A stretch of DNA of 64,000 nt, from NCBI RefSeq assembly GCF_002288925.2, contig NW_022098004.1, positions 8,625,604-8,689,603 on the forward strand, given 5' to 3'. Position 1 is the stretch's first letter; every line of letters starts with the position of its first letter. The stretch is from Delphinapterus leucas (Eukaryota; Chordata; Mammalia; Artiodactyla; Monodontidae). Made by a program: the position numbers and the translations under genes. Below are positions 55,189-64,000 of this stretch, piece after piece. Under the pieces are notes generated by a model that was not told where the DNA came from, did no database searches, and was given only the letters and a program-made list of their open reading frames with translations.

Positions 55189-55219
55189 CCTAGTGGCAAA
55201 GAGCTTAGAAAATGAGAGC

Positions 55220-55375
55220 AGGGCTTGAATCGGTTTTCTCATTTGTCAAATGGTGATAATAAAATTGGCATCTTCATAAACACATTTCATAAGTACATCA
55301 TAGATGAACTAAACAATGGGGAGGGCTTAGCAGTGCCTGGTACAGAGTAAGCACTCGATAAATGCCAGCAAAATA
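55220..55375 (+). mobile_element. MIR SINE 3' half
   Basis: 'ggttttctcatttgtcaaat', 'ggtgataataaaattggc' and 'gcctggtacagagtaagcac' with 'tcgataaatg' are the MIR 3' half. Confidence 0.88.
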
Positions 55376-55419
55376 ATTATGTATTATATTAATAATCATG
55401 ACTGTGTTTATTATCACTA

Positions 55420-55565
55420 GCTTTATGACCTTTGCAGATTTACTTAACCTTTCTGAGCCTCTTGCTCTAACTGTAGGCAGGGATCATAATACTTGTAATA
55501 CTTGTCTTGTTGTTGTCAGAAACTTTTAAACAGAAAAGATTTGTAAATCACTTAGCATAGCATCT
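55420..55565 (+). mobile_element. MIR SINE
   Basis: 'tagctttatgacctttgcag', 'atttacttaacctttctgag' and 'gatcataatacttgtaatac' follow MIR core and 3' half. Confidence 0.8.
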
Positions 55566-56369
55566 AGTCCTTTCCCCCTTTGTCATGGGAGCTCAGAAAT
55601 GGGGCCAAAGTTGATGTTCCTTCTGCGCGTCCCAGAGTACATCTTGAGATTTCATTCTTAGAGAAATTCATTCAGTAATAATCTAAAGCCTCTTCCCACC
55701 TATCTGGAAAATGGCTATAATCCCGATACCGGGCCCTCTGTGGATGCCTCTCCCCGTGTGTTAGGTAAGCACAGCTTGCCCCTGTGCAATGGTCTTCTTT
55801 CTGCAAGCCTCTAAGGGAGCTCCCAGCTCAGAGTCAAGTAAGCTCAAAGTAAGGGAGACCTTCTCTAGAGATGGCTTCTTGCACCACCGTCCAGCTGTGT
55901 GACCTTGAGCCAGGACTTTCGCCTCTCTGTTCATCACTTACCTCAGCTGAGGGACAACAAAAATGGTTCAGTTTTTGTCCAAGTACTGTGTCTATGTGGG
56001 GGGCCTCTACTCATTGTTGTCACTCAGGGACCCCAGGTGACGGAGGCTCCCTCTGAACCCCGTGTCCCTGTGCTGGGGGGAGGGGAGAACGGGGTGAGCA
56101 CCACACTGGCTCTTAAAGCTTCTTCCTAGGAGTGACATATGTAACTGACACTCAGATCTCATTGGCCAAAGCGGGTCACATGTCCATGCGCAAGGGGGCC
56201 GGGGCGGGGGGTGGGGGCAGGAGGTGCAGTCCTGCCTTGTGCCTGGGAGGAGGAGAGCAGGAACCATTCTGATGAATGGCACCAATCACCTTCACAGACA
56301 TCATCAGGAACGACTAAGGTTAAAGGTCAGCGGTCTGGAAATCTAAGTGGATGATGACAAAGATGATGA
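55566..56369. other. Unassigned non-coding stretch
   Basis: A G/C-rich patch lies at 56195-56220. No repeat or protein-like frame recognised. Confidence 0.4.
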
Positions 56370-56560
56370 CAAGTCACGGCTGCTCTTTATTGAGCAGGGA
56401 GTCTGTGCCAGGCCTGCCTCGCACAATCTCATTTAATCCTCATGCCTTGGTGAGGTGGGCGCTCTTCCCGTCGCCCACTGCAAGGGGAGCTGAGGCTTGG
56501 AGAGGTGAAGTCCCTGAGAGGGTGTCACCCAGCCAGTATGAGGCATCCTCCACGCTCACT
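56370..56560 (-). mobile_element. MIR SINE, reverse
   Basis: 'tctttattgagcagggagtc', 'acaatctcatttaatcctca', 'tgccttggtgaggtgggcgc' and 'gctgaggcttggagaggtga' are reversed MIR in order. Confidence 0.85.
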
Positions 56561-57688
56561 GGAGCAGAGTGACAGTGGCAAGTTAACGAAGGGACCATCA
56601 GGTCGGAACCCAGAGACAGTCCCAGAGAAGGAGAGGGCTGACATCAAGGAAAATAGCTCCTGGAAACGTGTGATCCATCGCAGAGGGAGCTGGGAGAATA
56701 CGCATCCCAGCACGCTCTCATCCAGCTGCCAGCCGTCGGCCAAGCCCAACCAGCGTCTGGAAGGCAGTGGAGTCCCTGCAGTGCCACTGCTGGTCCTTAC
56801 AGGCACCCTTATGCACATTAGGGAAAGGTAAAAAGGCACCCCTGTGGGCAACAGTAACCCCCTTTGTATGGGACATCGGCCCCTCGCCCCTCACCCTGAC
56901 TGCACAAAGCCAGCAGCCTCCCCAGCCCCCCCGCCCACCCGACCCAGGTCTGGTGCGTGTGCGTAGGTGGGTGGTGTGCGCCTGGAGAGCCCTCCACAGG
57001 ACCCATCCCAGGAACACAGAGCCATTCATCTTCATCCGTTGGAAGAATGGCATCAATACCAGCAAACCCACAGTTGTTCCTGCCACAAAACCTGAACTCG
57101 GGCGCATCTGTTTCTTTCTGATGTTTCTACCATTATTTTCCTCACTTCAAATATGGATGATCTGGCGTCTGCTCAGCAGTTGTTTCCGTAAACAGCACAC
57201 CCTCGCCTTCCCAGGGTCCTCGAAGGGTTTCCGCACTGCTGGGTAGAGAGGGGTGGCTTCTCAGGACCGTGCAGCTTGGATGGTGACTTGAGAACCTAGC
57301 TAGGCCCACGTTGCTCCCCCCTGGACCCCTGGGGTGGCTCTGGATTCAGAAGCCAAGCAGTCTTCCACCTCGGGAGCCCTGGATCGCGTCCCCTCCATGG
57401 AATGCAGAGCCCACTGCCCTTGCTGGCCCAAGAATGTGCCTACAAACCCCAAAGGTCATGTGCAGATATGCAGAGCTGGAAACCTGTTGTTTTTTTTTTT
57501 CAGACAGAGATCAGTACTATGAACTGGTTTGAAAATTGCCTGGAAAGTGGTTTGGGGGAGAAACAATAGAGAGAATCTAGGGGGCTCTAGGTTGAGACGG
57601 GAAGAGTCCAAGAGGCTGGGGGAGCCTTTCCTGAGCATGAGGGTTTGCTTGATCTTTGTGCCTCCAGCTTGGATTCAGGAAGGAAGGA
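56561..57688. other. Unassigned non-coding stretch
   Basis: Long overlapping frames on both strands (159 codons at 56767-57246 plus, 129 at 56718-57107 minus) resemble no known protein. GC-leaning composition explains part of their length. Confidence 0.4.
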
Positions 57689-58055
57689 GGGGCTTCCCTG
57701 GTGGCGCAGTGGTTAAGAATCCACCTGCCAGTGCAGGGAACACGTGTTCGAGCCCTGGTCCGGGAAGATCCCACATGTCGCGGAGCAACTAAGCCTGTGA
57801 GCCACAACTACTGAGCCTGTGCTCTAGAGCCCGTGAGCCACAACTACTGAGCCCACATGCCACAACAACTGAAGCCCACGCGCCTAGAGCCCGTGCTCTG
57901 CAACAAGAGAAGCCGCCGCAATGAGAAGCCCACGCACCGCAATGAAGAGTAGCCCCCGCTCGCCGCAACTAGAGAAAGCCCACACGCAGCAACGAAGACC
58001 CAACGCAGCCAAAAATTTTTAAAATAATAATAATAAAATAAATAAATTTTTAAAA
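57689..58055 (+). mobile_element. Long CHR-family composite SINE
   Basis: Begins 'ggggcttccctggtggcgca', has B-box region 'gtgttcgagccctggtccgg', then a long 3' extension and an AT-rich tail with AATA units (58011-58055). Within the extension 'gtgagccacaactactgagc' occurs twice, 38 bp apart, a tandem internal duplication. No clean target duplication was found. Confidence 0.93.
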
Positions 58056-58394
58056 AGAGTGAAAGAGAAAAGATCTGTCTTTCAAGGTAAAGACAGACGT
58101 TCTCACTCAAAGAGCTGTGGGATCACGGAAGAGTCTGCCTCAGTAGGTAGTGAGCTTTCTATCCTGGGGAGTAATCAAGAAGGAATCTCTAGTAGGGGGT
58201 GTTGGAGCAGACGTCCAGGCGTTGGGGGACATGTTAGAAAGATGGCTTCTCAAGTCTCTCTCCCCTGAGATGTTGCATTTGTAACCAGTCGGCAGTCTTG
58301 TCGAGCCTGGATCTGTGACTGTTATTTTTGCCACAGCTGATCAAAGCGGCTCATGTTTAGAAACCCAGGCTAAGGAGGTTATTGAGAACTCATG
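58056..58394. other. Unassigned stretch
   Basis: Nothing recognised. Confidence 0.4.
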
Positions 58395-58580
58395 CACGTG
58401 AGCTCTGGGCTAGATGGATCTGGGGTTCCAGTGTTGGCTCTGACATGAGCTGTGTGACCTTGTGGAAGTTTATTGAACGTCTCTAAGCCTCAGCTTTATC
58501 CTCCAGAAACCGGAACACACCTATGTCTTAGGGAGTGGTGCAGATTTAATGGCCTAAGAAATGCCAGATGCTTAGTGGCA
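58395..58580 (+). mobile_element. MIR SINE
   Basis: 'gagctctgggctagatggat', 'ggttccagtgttggctctga', 'gagctgtgtgaccttgtgga' and 'cgtctctaagcctcagcttt' give MIR head and core. Confidence 0.85.
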
Positions 58581-58842
58581 AATGACCATGCACAGAGCAG
58601 TGGGTACCAGGACCCAGTAACTTGTGGATTTTGTGATGCTGCCCTGGCATGGCTCTCCTGCTCCAAAGGCATTCGTGTCTCCCCTTAGTTCTGAAATTAA
58701 AGGTACTAAATGCAGCAATGCTTTTATTGTCAGTAAAGATAGTAACTCTTTCCTGGGCAGTCTGGCCTTTAAAAATAAAGACCTGAATTCATTATTATTG
58801 ACAGTCAGACTTTGGACTCTCATATAACTAACCCATTTTAAG
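58581..58842. other. Unassigned stretch
   Basis: Nothing recognised. Confidence 0.4.
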
Positions 58843-58872
58843 TCTCTCTCTCTCACACACACACACACACAT
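58843..58872. repeat. TC repeat passing into CA repeat
   Basis: About six TC units followed by about nine CA units. Confidence 0.95.
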
Positions 58873-58944
58873 ATTCCTATTTTTAAATATATGTTCCCTG
58901 TGCTATGTGAATGAGGTGAGGTGTTGGGGGTTATTTTCTTTCCT

Positions 58945-58968
58945 CCCCCCCCCCTTTTTTTTTTTTTT
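58945..58968. repeat. C10 then T14 homopolymer pair
   Basis: Ten C (58945-58954) directly followed by fourteen T (58955-58968). Confidence 0.95.
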
Positions 58969-59336
58969 GCAAAGGAGACACCTTTTCGGTGTTGGCATGA
59001 CATTAATAAAAATAATAAAGGAGAAGGTTTGGAGGGAAAAGGTAAATAAGGCAATTCATACATCATCCGGGAGAGACACAGGAGTTCGGCAGAGAAAAAT
59101 CACCATCCCGCCACGTGAGCTGGGAGATTTTCATGAGTCAGCTCGCTTGCTGCTTTCTGGGTGCCCAGGACTGCTGCCACGGCGTTGGCTTCATCCTCTC
59201 AGCGGGTCCTGGCCTGGTTTGGAGACCTCTTGTCATTAGCTAGGCTGCTTTTCTGCAAGGGGCGCTAATAGAGGCATCTCTTTAGTGCTGCAACTTAAAA
59301 TTCCAAAAGATCTCTCCCATCCGCAACCCCTCCCCA
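58969..59336. other. Unassigned stretch
   Basis: Nothing recognised. Confidence 0.4.
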
Positions 59337-59385
59337 TACACACACACACCACACACACACGCGCGCGCGCACACACACGCACAGA
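59337..59385. repeat. CA repeat with a (GC)5 core
   Basis: CA units flank 'gcgcgcgcgc' at 59361-59370. Alternating purine-pyrimidine DNA over about 45 bp is Z-DNA-prone, and CpG-only dinucleotide runs are uncommon in methylated mammalian genomes. Confidence 0.95.
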
Positions 59386-59969
59386 GTGTACCTTGGAAGT
59401 GCACCTACCTGCAGGAGTGACTCACTACATGATATGCAGGCCCCACTGCAAAATGAAAACGTGGGAACCCTTTCTCAAAAATATTACAGGCTCAGTGCAG
59501 CAACAGCAGAGCAATAAATGCACAGAGAACTTAGAAGCAAGGGGCCTTGTGTGACTGCCTGGGAAGCCATCCCCAGCTGCTGCCTTTAGAAGTCACAAGC
59601 CATGTGGGTATGGCAGTAAATAGAGCCCGGGTGGCTTTACATGGTGTCTTTGATCATTGGCTACCTGGCAGGTGAGTGACAGTCACCAGAACCTTCCATC
59701 CTGCATCCCAGTAAGTCAGATGAGTAAAGTGTAGCCACATCCCATAGGTTCTGAAGGCTGCTCTGAACAGGGCTCAGTGACAGTCCACAGAGTGTTGCGA
59801 GATGCCCCACCTCCAGGGATCAACTGGCAGACCTTATTAAAATCCCAGAATCGTACACCTTTACAATTTCAGGAGTCCCTGGAAATCATCTCTTCTAACA
59901 GCCTTGCTTTCCAAATGTAGACACCGAGGGCAGGAGGGAGGGGAGAGGTGTTCCTAGTCACGCTTCACC
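59386..59969. other. Unassigned non-coding stretch
   Basis: A weak old-repeat-like segment lies at 59825-59940 ('cctggaaatcatctcttcta'), not assignable to a family. Confidence 0.35.
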
Positions 59970-60145
59970 TTTATTGCATCCCTGAGCACGTTGCGTGCAT
60001 TTAACTCACAACCGGCACAGGAAGTCAGCACAGCTGATAGACCCATTTTAGAGAAGAAGCAACTGAGACTCCTTCAAGTTCAATAGCTTCCCCAGGGCCA
60101 CACAGCCGGCCATTGGTGGAGCTGCCTTCTGAACTGATTCTGGAG
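59970..60145 (-). mobile_element. MIR SINE, reverse
   Basis: 'gcacgttgcgtgcatttaac', 'acccattttagagaagaagc' and 'aactgagactccttcaag' with 'gccacacagccggccattgg' are reversed MIR. Confidence 0.82.
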
Positions 60146-60349
60146 CCCTTGTTAGCGCTCTGCTGTTTCCAGAGCAGTTCAGGGCAGGGTCCCCTGTTCC
60201 TACTCCCAGCTCTGTGTACACTTCCCGTCAGCTGCCCGTCTCCTCTGGCGCGGTCTGCTATCTCCTCTCTGTCTTGCCACTCCATGACAGCTGGAGGTGG
60301 ATCTTTCTGCCAACTGAATTCTCACCGGTAGACACAAGAAGAGGTATTT
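60146..60349. other. Unassigned stretch
   Basis: Nothing recognised. Confidence 0.4.
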
Positions 60350-60364
60350 GGGGGGGGGGGGGGG
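60350..60364. repeat. G15 homopolymer
   Basis: Fifteen uninterrupted G, followed by an A/G-only tract to about 60380. Likely length-variable and prone to assembly error. Confidence 0.95.
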
Positions 60365-60380
60365 AGAAAAAAAGAGAGAG

Positions 60381-61414
60381 AATCAACAGAACGTAAGAAA
60401 CAAGATAGGTTTAGGTCCTTTTGTGGAAGAGAATGGAGTGATCTCAGAAGCGAGGCCTGAAAAAGCACGCATCCCCAGGGAAATGGAGGGCCGGGCGTCC
60501 ACCATGCCAGGCCCCAGGCCCCCACTGCGAATGAATTGCATGCTTGGGCCAAGGTAACAGAGGCCTCGGCCAATATCCCCAGGTCTTTCCTGCCCTGCGC
60601 TGGCCTAGACCCGGCCGTACCCAGCCAGGAAGGGGAGGCTGGGTGGGAAGACAGGAGAAGGCCTCATCGGAGCTGGTCTCAGAGCCCCAGCAGGGCCTGG
60701 CGTCCCACCCAGCAAGGGCTCTGCTGCCCAGACGCTTGCCAGCCAAGCTGAGTAAACATTCGAGGGCTTCTGGCAGAGCCGGTGACAGACGGGAGAGACA
60801 GAGGCTTCTCACCCGGGGCTGGATGTGGCCGTGTGTGCCCTTCTTCGTGTGGCCTTCCTGCCTCGGTACCTCCTCGTCACCCGTCAGAACCACAGGCCTG
60901 GGGGCTTTCTTAGAGACCCATGTGGTTCACGGCTCCGTTTCCCCTTTGCAAAGACGGGTCCTATTTTTATTCGGTTTCTGCTTAGAATACTGGGGTTTGC
61001 TCTCCTCACTTCCGCACCTCGGAGCCGGTTTCCCCAAGAGGCAGAAAAGCCAGAGTATTTCAGTGATGTGGCCCATGAGTGCGTCCGGGGAGGGAACGTA
61101 AGGACGTGAATATGACGGTTAAGCCAGCGGCGATCGTGAATGTTAGTTTAGTTTAGAAACAGACCCTTTCCCGCATTTAAAAAGAATGGTTTAAAAAGAA
61201 GGAGATTTGATGAAACCCAATTCCAATTTCTTTTAGGTAATGATAATTAGACACTTTATGTATTCATGATGCAAACACACAAAACCTTAAAAAGAGAAAA
61301 TGGTTATGAATACTAAATAAAATGGGGTATTGGCAGCTCTTAGTGCAATGATTTATATATTTATCAGTTGACTTACAGAGATTTCCAAAATATGTTGTTA
61401 GGTAGAATGGCAGT
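60381..61414. other. Unassigned, GC-leaning stretch with long incidental frames
   Basis: Plus-strand frame 60544-61101 (185 codons) overlaps a minus-strand frame of 149 codons (60444-60893). Neither resembles a known protein. No repeat recognised. Confidence 0.4.
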
Positions 61415-61544
61415 GGGACTTCCCTGGTGGTCCAGTGGTTTAGACTGCATTTTCACTGCTGAGGGCACGGGTTTGATCCTTGGTTGGGTAACTGAGATCC
61501 CACAAGCCACTCGGTGCAGCCACAAAAAAAAAAAAAAAAAAAAA
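61415..61544 (+). mobile_element. Short CHR-family SINE
   Basis: Begins 'gggacttccctggtggtcca', B-box region 'cgggtttgatccttggttgg', ends in about 22 A. No clean target duplication was found, consistent with age. Confidence 0.9.
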
Positions 61545-61649
61545 GGCAAGACGCAGAGAAGTTAGTAAAATATGCTGATTATTTTAAAATATAAATCAAC
61601 ATAGATTAAATGGATGGATGAATGGATGAAAAGAAGGATGGAGAGAGAG

Positions 61650-61745
61650 ATGTTTTATACACTTTCTTTATTAGAGCAGTTTTGGGACTACAGGAAGAGT
61701 ACCAAGTACACAGAGTTCGCATGTACCACCCCCCACCAAGTCCAA
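61650..61745 (-). mobile_element. Possible ancient L1 fragment, reverse
   Basis: 'ttagagcagttttgggacta' and 'gagttcgcatgtaccacccc' resemble a reversed old L1 3' segment. Weak. Confidence 0.35.
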
Positions 61746-61769
61746 TTTGGCACTTTTAGGCTCTCAAAT

Positions 61770-61990
61770 TCCCAGTTGCTTCCTATCTCACAAAGAATCA
61801 AATCCAAATAACTTATCAGGGCTTACAGGGCTGCATCTTGAGCGTCATCCACCTCTCTTTTCACTCCCTCACCTTCAGTCTGCTTGGTCACCTTGCTGTC
61901 CCTCAGCCAACAAGCCCCCCATGGCTCTCTCAGGCCCACATTCCTCTACGTGCGTCCTGTGTACACAGCCTGAGTGTCGGCTTGGCTAAG
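61770..61990 (+). mobile_element. L2 LINE internal fragment
   Basis: 'aatcaaatccaaataactta', 'agggcttacagggctgcatc', 'cactccctcaccttcagtct' and 'ccttgctgtccctcagccaa' follow L2 sequence upstream of its 3' end; the pattern may extend to about 62160. A 157-codon frame here is incidental. Confidence 0.6.
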
Positions 61991-62631
61991 CTCCATCCAG
62001 CCCTTTCTTTGAAGGGCCTGCTGCCCTGCACCGGGAAGCTTCCTCTGGGTCCTCGTCCTGGCCTCCTTCTGGGCCCCCCTTCTTGGTCTCGTGCTCCACC
62101 ATCTTCCTTTCCTTTTACAGGCACTTGCCAGTGTCAGACCTTCCCACAGCCCCTCCTGCTGTCACATCACTCCAGCGTCCTGACCAGAGTACCCTCACCC
62201 CGATGGGTGTTGGGCTGGGGGTTTTCACCTGCTGCCTTTCTTGTCAAAGACACGGAGATTCCAGTCATGTGTGCAGACTCTGAGGTTGGGCTGCTCTCAT
62301 TTGAACCCTGAATCCTTCCCCCAGGAAGTGAAAGGCATGGGCAGAGCAATCCAAGGACCTTGACTTCTCTGAAATGCAGCTTCCCTAGCACTGAAATGGG
62401 GCTAAAGAAGGTGTCTGTTTCAGGGGATGTTGGAAAGGACGCGCAGAGAAAGGGCACAGGGTAGTACCTGTCACAGGACAACTGCTCACTGGATTTTACC
62501 TCCTTTGACTGTGCTGTGCTAGCATTAGTCCAACTCCAAGCTGTGTCTCTGCATTTTTCACTTCGGGGGATTGAATTCCACTGCCACGGGGGAGATGGCT
62601 CCTTCCCTGTTGCCTAGGAAAAAACGATGGT
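61991..62631. other. Unassigned stretch
   Basis: Possible extension of the L2 at the left; otherwise nothing recognised. Confidence 0.35.
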
Positions 62632-62737
62632 TCTTCCAACTTCCTTTCCCTCCCACTTCTCCTTCTGTTCCTCCTCTCTCTCCTCCTTTTCACCTTTTCC
62701 TTTCTCTTCTTTCTTTCCTCCTCCTTCTCTGCCTCCC
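62632..62737. repeat. Polypyrimidine-rich tract
   Basis: About 105 bp that is overwhelmingly C and T, with few A or G. Confidence 0.85.
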
Positions 62738-62770
62738 ATCGATTGCCCTTCGTGTTGGGCATGCAGATTT

Positions 62771-63075
62771 TTTTTTTTTTAATGTATTTATTTTTGGCTG
62801 CGTTGGGTCTTCGTTGCTGCGCGCAGGATTTCTCTAGTTGCGGTGCACGGGCTTCTCATTGTGGGGGCTTCTCACTGCGGTGGCTTCTCTTGTTGCAGAG
62901 CACGGGCTCTAGGTGCACGGGCTTCAGTAGTTGTGGCTCTAGAGCGCAGGCTCAGCAATTGTGGCTCACGGGCTTAGTTGCTCTGAGGCATGTGGGATCT
63001 TCCCGGACCAGGGCTTGAACCCATGTCCCCTGCATTGGCAGGCGGATTCTTAACCACTGCGCCACCAGGGAAGCC
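62771..63075 (-). mobile_element. Long CHR-family composite SINE, reverse
   Basis: The reverse complement begins 'aggcttccctggtggcgcag' at 63075 and runs through the long 3' extension to an AATA-type tail (62771-62795 on the plus strand). The target duplication is 'tgggcatgcagattt' at 62756-62770 and 'tgggcgtgcagattt' at 63076-63090, 14 of 15 identical. Confidence 0.94.
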
Positions 63076-63090
63076 TGGGCGTGCAGATTT

Positions 63091-64000
63091 CATCTGCATG
63101 GCCTGAGCTGTCCTGTGTCTCAGGAAGTACCTTTGTCCACTGGCTGAATGAATCTCTCCCATTTATCCCGAGCGCCTTTGTCCTCTGGTTCCTTGTCCCC
63201 AAGGGCAATCCTCAGGCCTTCTCGCCCTCCAGGGAGAGCTTGGCCCTGGGGATGCAAGGCACAGACCCCAGGGGTCTCGGGTTATGGATTTTGCAGACCA
63301 CTTGGCAACGTGTATCAGGCCCTGGCTCCCCCATGCGGTGTGGCTGCTTCACCTCCGGTCTGAGCGCCCTGGGAGTGGCCCCTGGTCCCAGCACTGTGGT
63401 TTTAGACGGGAAGCAAGGCCTTGCAGACCAACTGGCGATCGGAAGACTCTTCCCCGAGGAACAACAGGTCCCTCTTCTGTGGCCTTTTTATAAATGTTAA
63501 TCTTCCTCCTTTGTCAAACTTCCCCCCTCTCCCGTGACCAAGGGACAAGGGCGAAGCAGCCCCACAAAATCCGTCAAACCTTTTAAAATGTCACCTGCTC
63601 AGCGGAAAAACCCTCGCTACCTCAGCGCTGCCTCACTCCGTAGAGAACATGGGGGCAGAAAAAGAAATCCATCATCTGAATCTCAGATGACATGCTGAAC
63701 TGTGTTTTGTTGTTATTGCTCAGAAAAGAAGAATGGTAATGCTGTAAGAATTTTGGTTAAGTGTTGAGATCGTTCCCCTGTTTTCCTCCTACTTGGAATT
63801 TGTAGTGTAAAAATGAGTGAATAAAATAACTTGCCTTTTGGGTCAGACGTGGGTTTGAAAAGGTAGAGGGAGGCATTCTCAGCTTCCCTTTGGGCTCCGC
63901 TTTCCTGAGATGCACACACGATGTGTACATTTGCCCCTCCTGGTACCTCCAGAGGACAAATATGGCAACCCTGAAACAGAGTCGGACAGCGCCGGGGAGA
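63091..64000. other. Unassigned non-coding stretch to window end
   Basis: Frames of up to 139 codons (63081-63500 plus) begin in or next to SINE flank and resemble no known protein. No repeat family recognised. Confidence 0.4.

Noticed and set aside
60544..61101. 185-codon plus-strand frame, the longest not inside a transposon
   Set aside because: It has no resemblance to a known protein, is arginine- and proline-rich as expected from GC-leaning DNA, and overlaps a 149-codon minus-strand frame. No sign of exon structure.
61838..62311. 157-codon plus-strand frame
   Set aside because: Its first part lies in an L2 fragment and the peptide has no recognisable domain.

Overview
This window is non-coding nuclear DNA of a mammal, almost certainly a whale or dolphin. 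The strongest evidence is a set of tRNA-derived SINEs that begin 'gggcttccctggtggcgcag'. They keep Pol III A and B boxes and A-rich tails, and several keep target-site duplications. This is the CHR family of cetaceans and their relatives. The short, well-preserved copies at 1225, 10603 and 12084 look like the young cetacean type. I recognise no protein-coding exon, tRNA, rRNA, snRNA gene or CRISPR. The open frames are short, fall largely inside repeats or shadow each other, and none resembles a cellular protein I know. The window is probably intergenic or the inside of a large intron; the sequence alone cannot tell which.

Layout. 1-10.2 kb: ancient repeats (MIR, L2, an old L1, hAT-type DNA transposons) with one young SINE. 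10.2-10.6 kb: an AT-rich palindromic block next to another SINE. 12-20.4 kb: a reverse-strand SINE, two 5'-truncated reverse-strand L1s with clear target duplications (one inserted inside an older MIR), and a long composite SINE. 20.5-27 kb: an unnamed transposon-like element, a long L2, hAT and MIR fossils and a reverse SINE. 27-31.6 kb: AT-rich DNA with a 30-bp tandem repeat, a GT microsatellite, hAT fossils and an L1 flanked by an unusually long duplication. 32.8-33.7 kb: a CpG-island-like block, followed by a degenerate trinucleotide tract. 34.9-36.3 kb: a long ancient L1. 37.5-46.8 kb: mostly repeat-poor DNA with a 36-bp minisatellite. 46.8-49 kb: MIR, L2 and a SINE. 49.6-51.6 kb: a reverse-strand L1-like element carrying an ORF1 relic, a GC-rich 5' region and no ORF2, as in half-L1 (HAL1) elements. 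51.6-56.6 kb: dense MIR/L2 fossils. 57.7-63.1 kb: three more SINEs, simple repeats and an L2.

No genes work together here. What can be read is a history of insertions. MIR, L2 and DNA-transposon fossils came first, truncated L1s landed in or beside some of them, and CHR SINEs came last. The features most worth follow-up are the CpG-rich block, the L1 with the roughly 80-bp flanking duplication, the three-copy unnamed family, and several small tandem repeats that no transposon explains. I found no convincing new biological system. Repeat family names come from remembered consensus sequences, not from a search.
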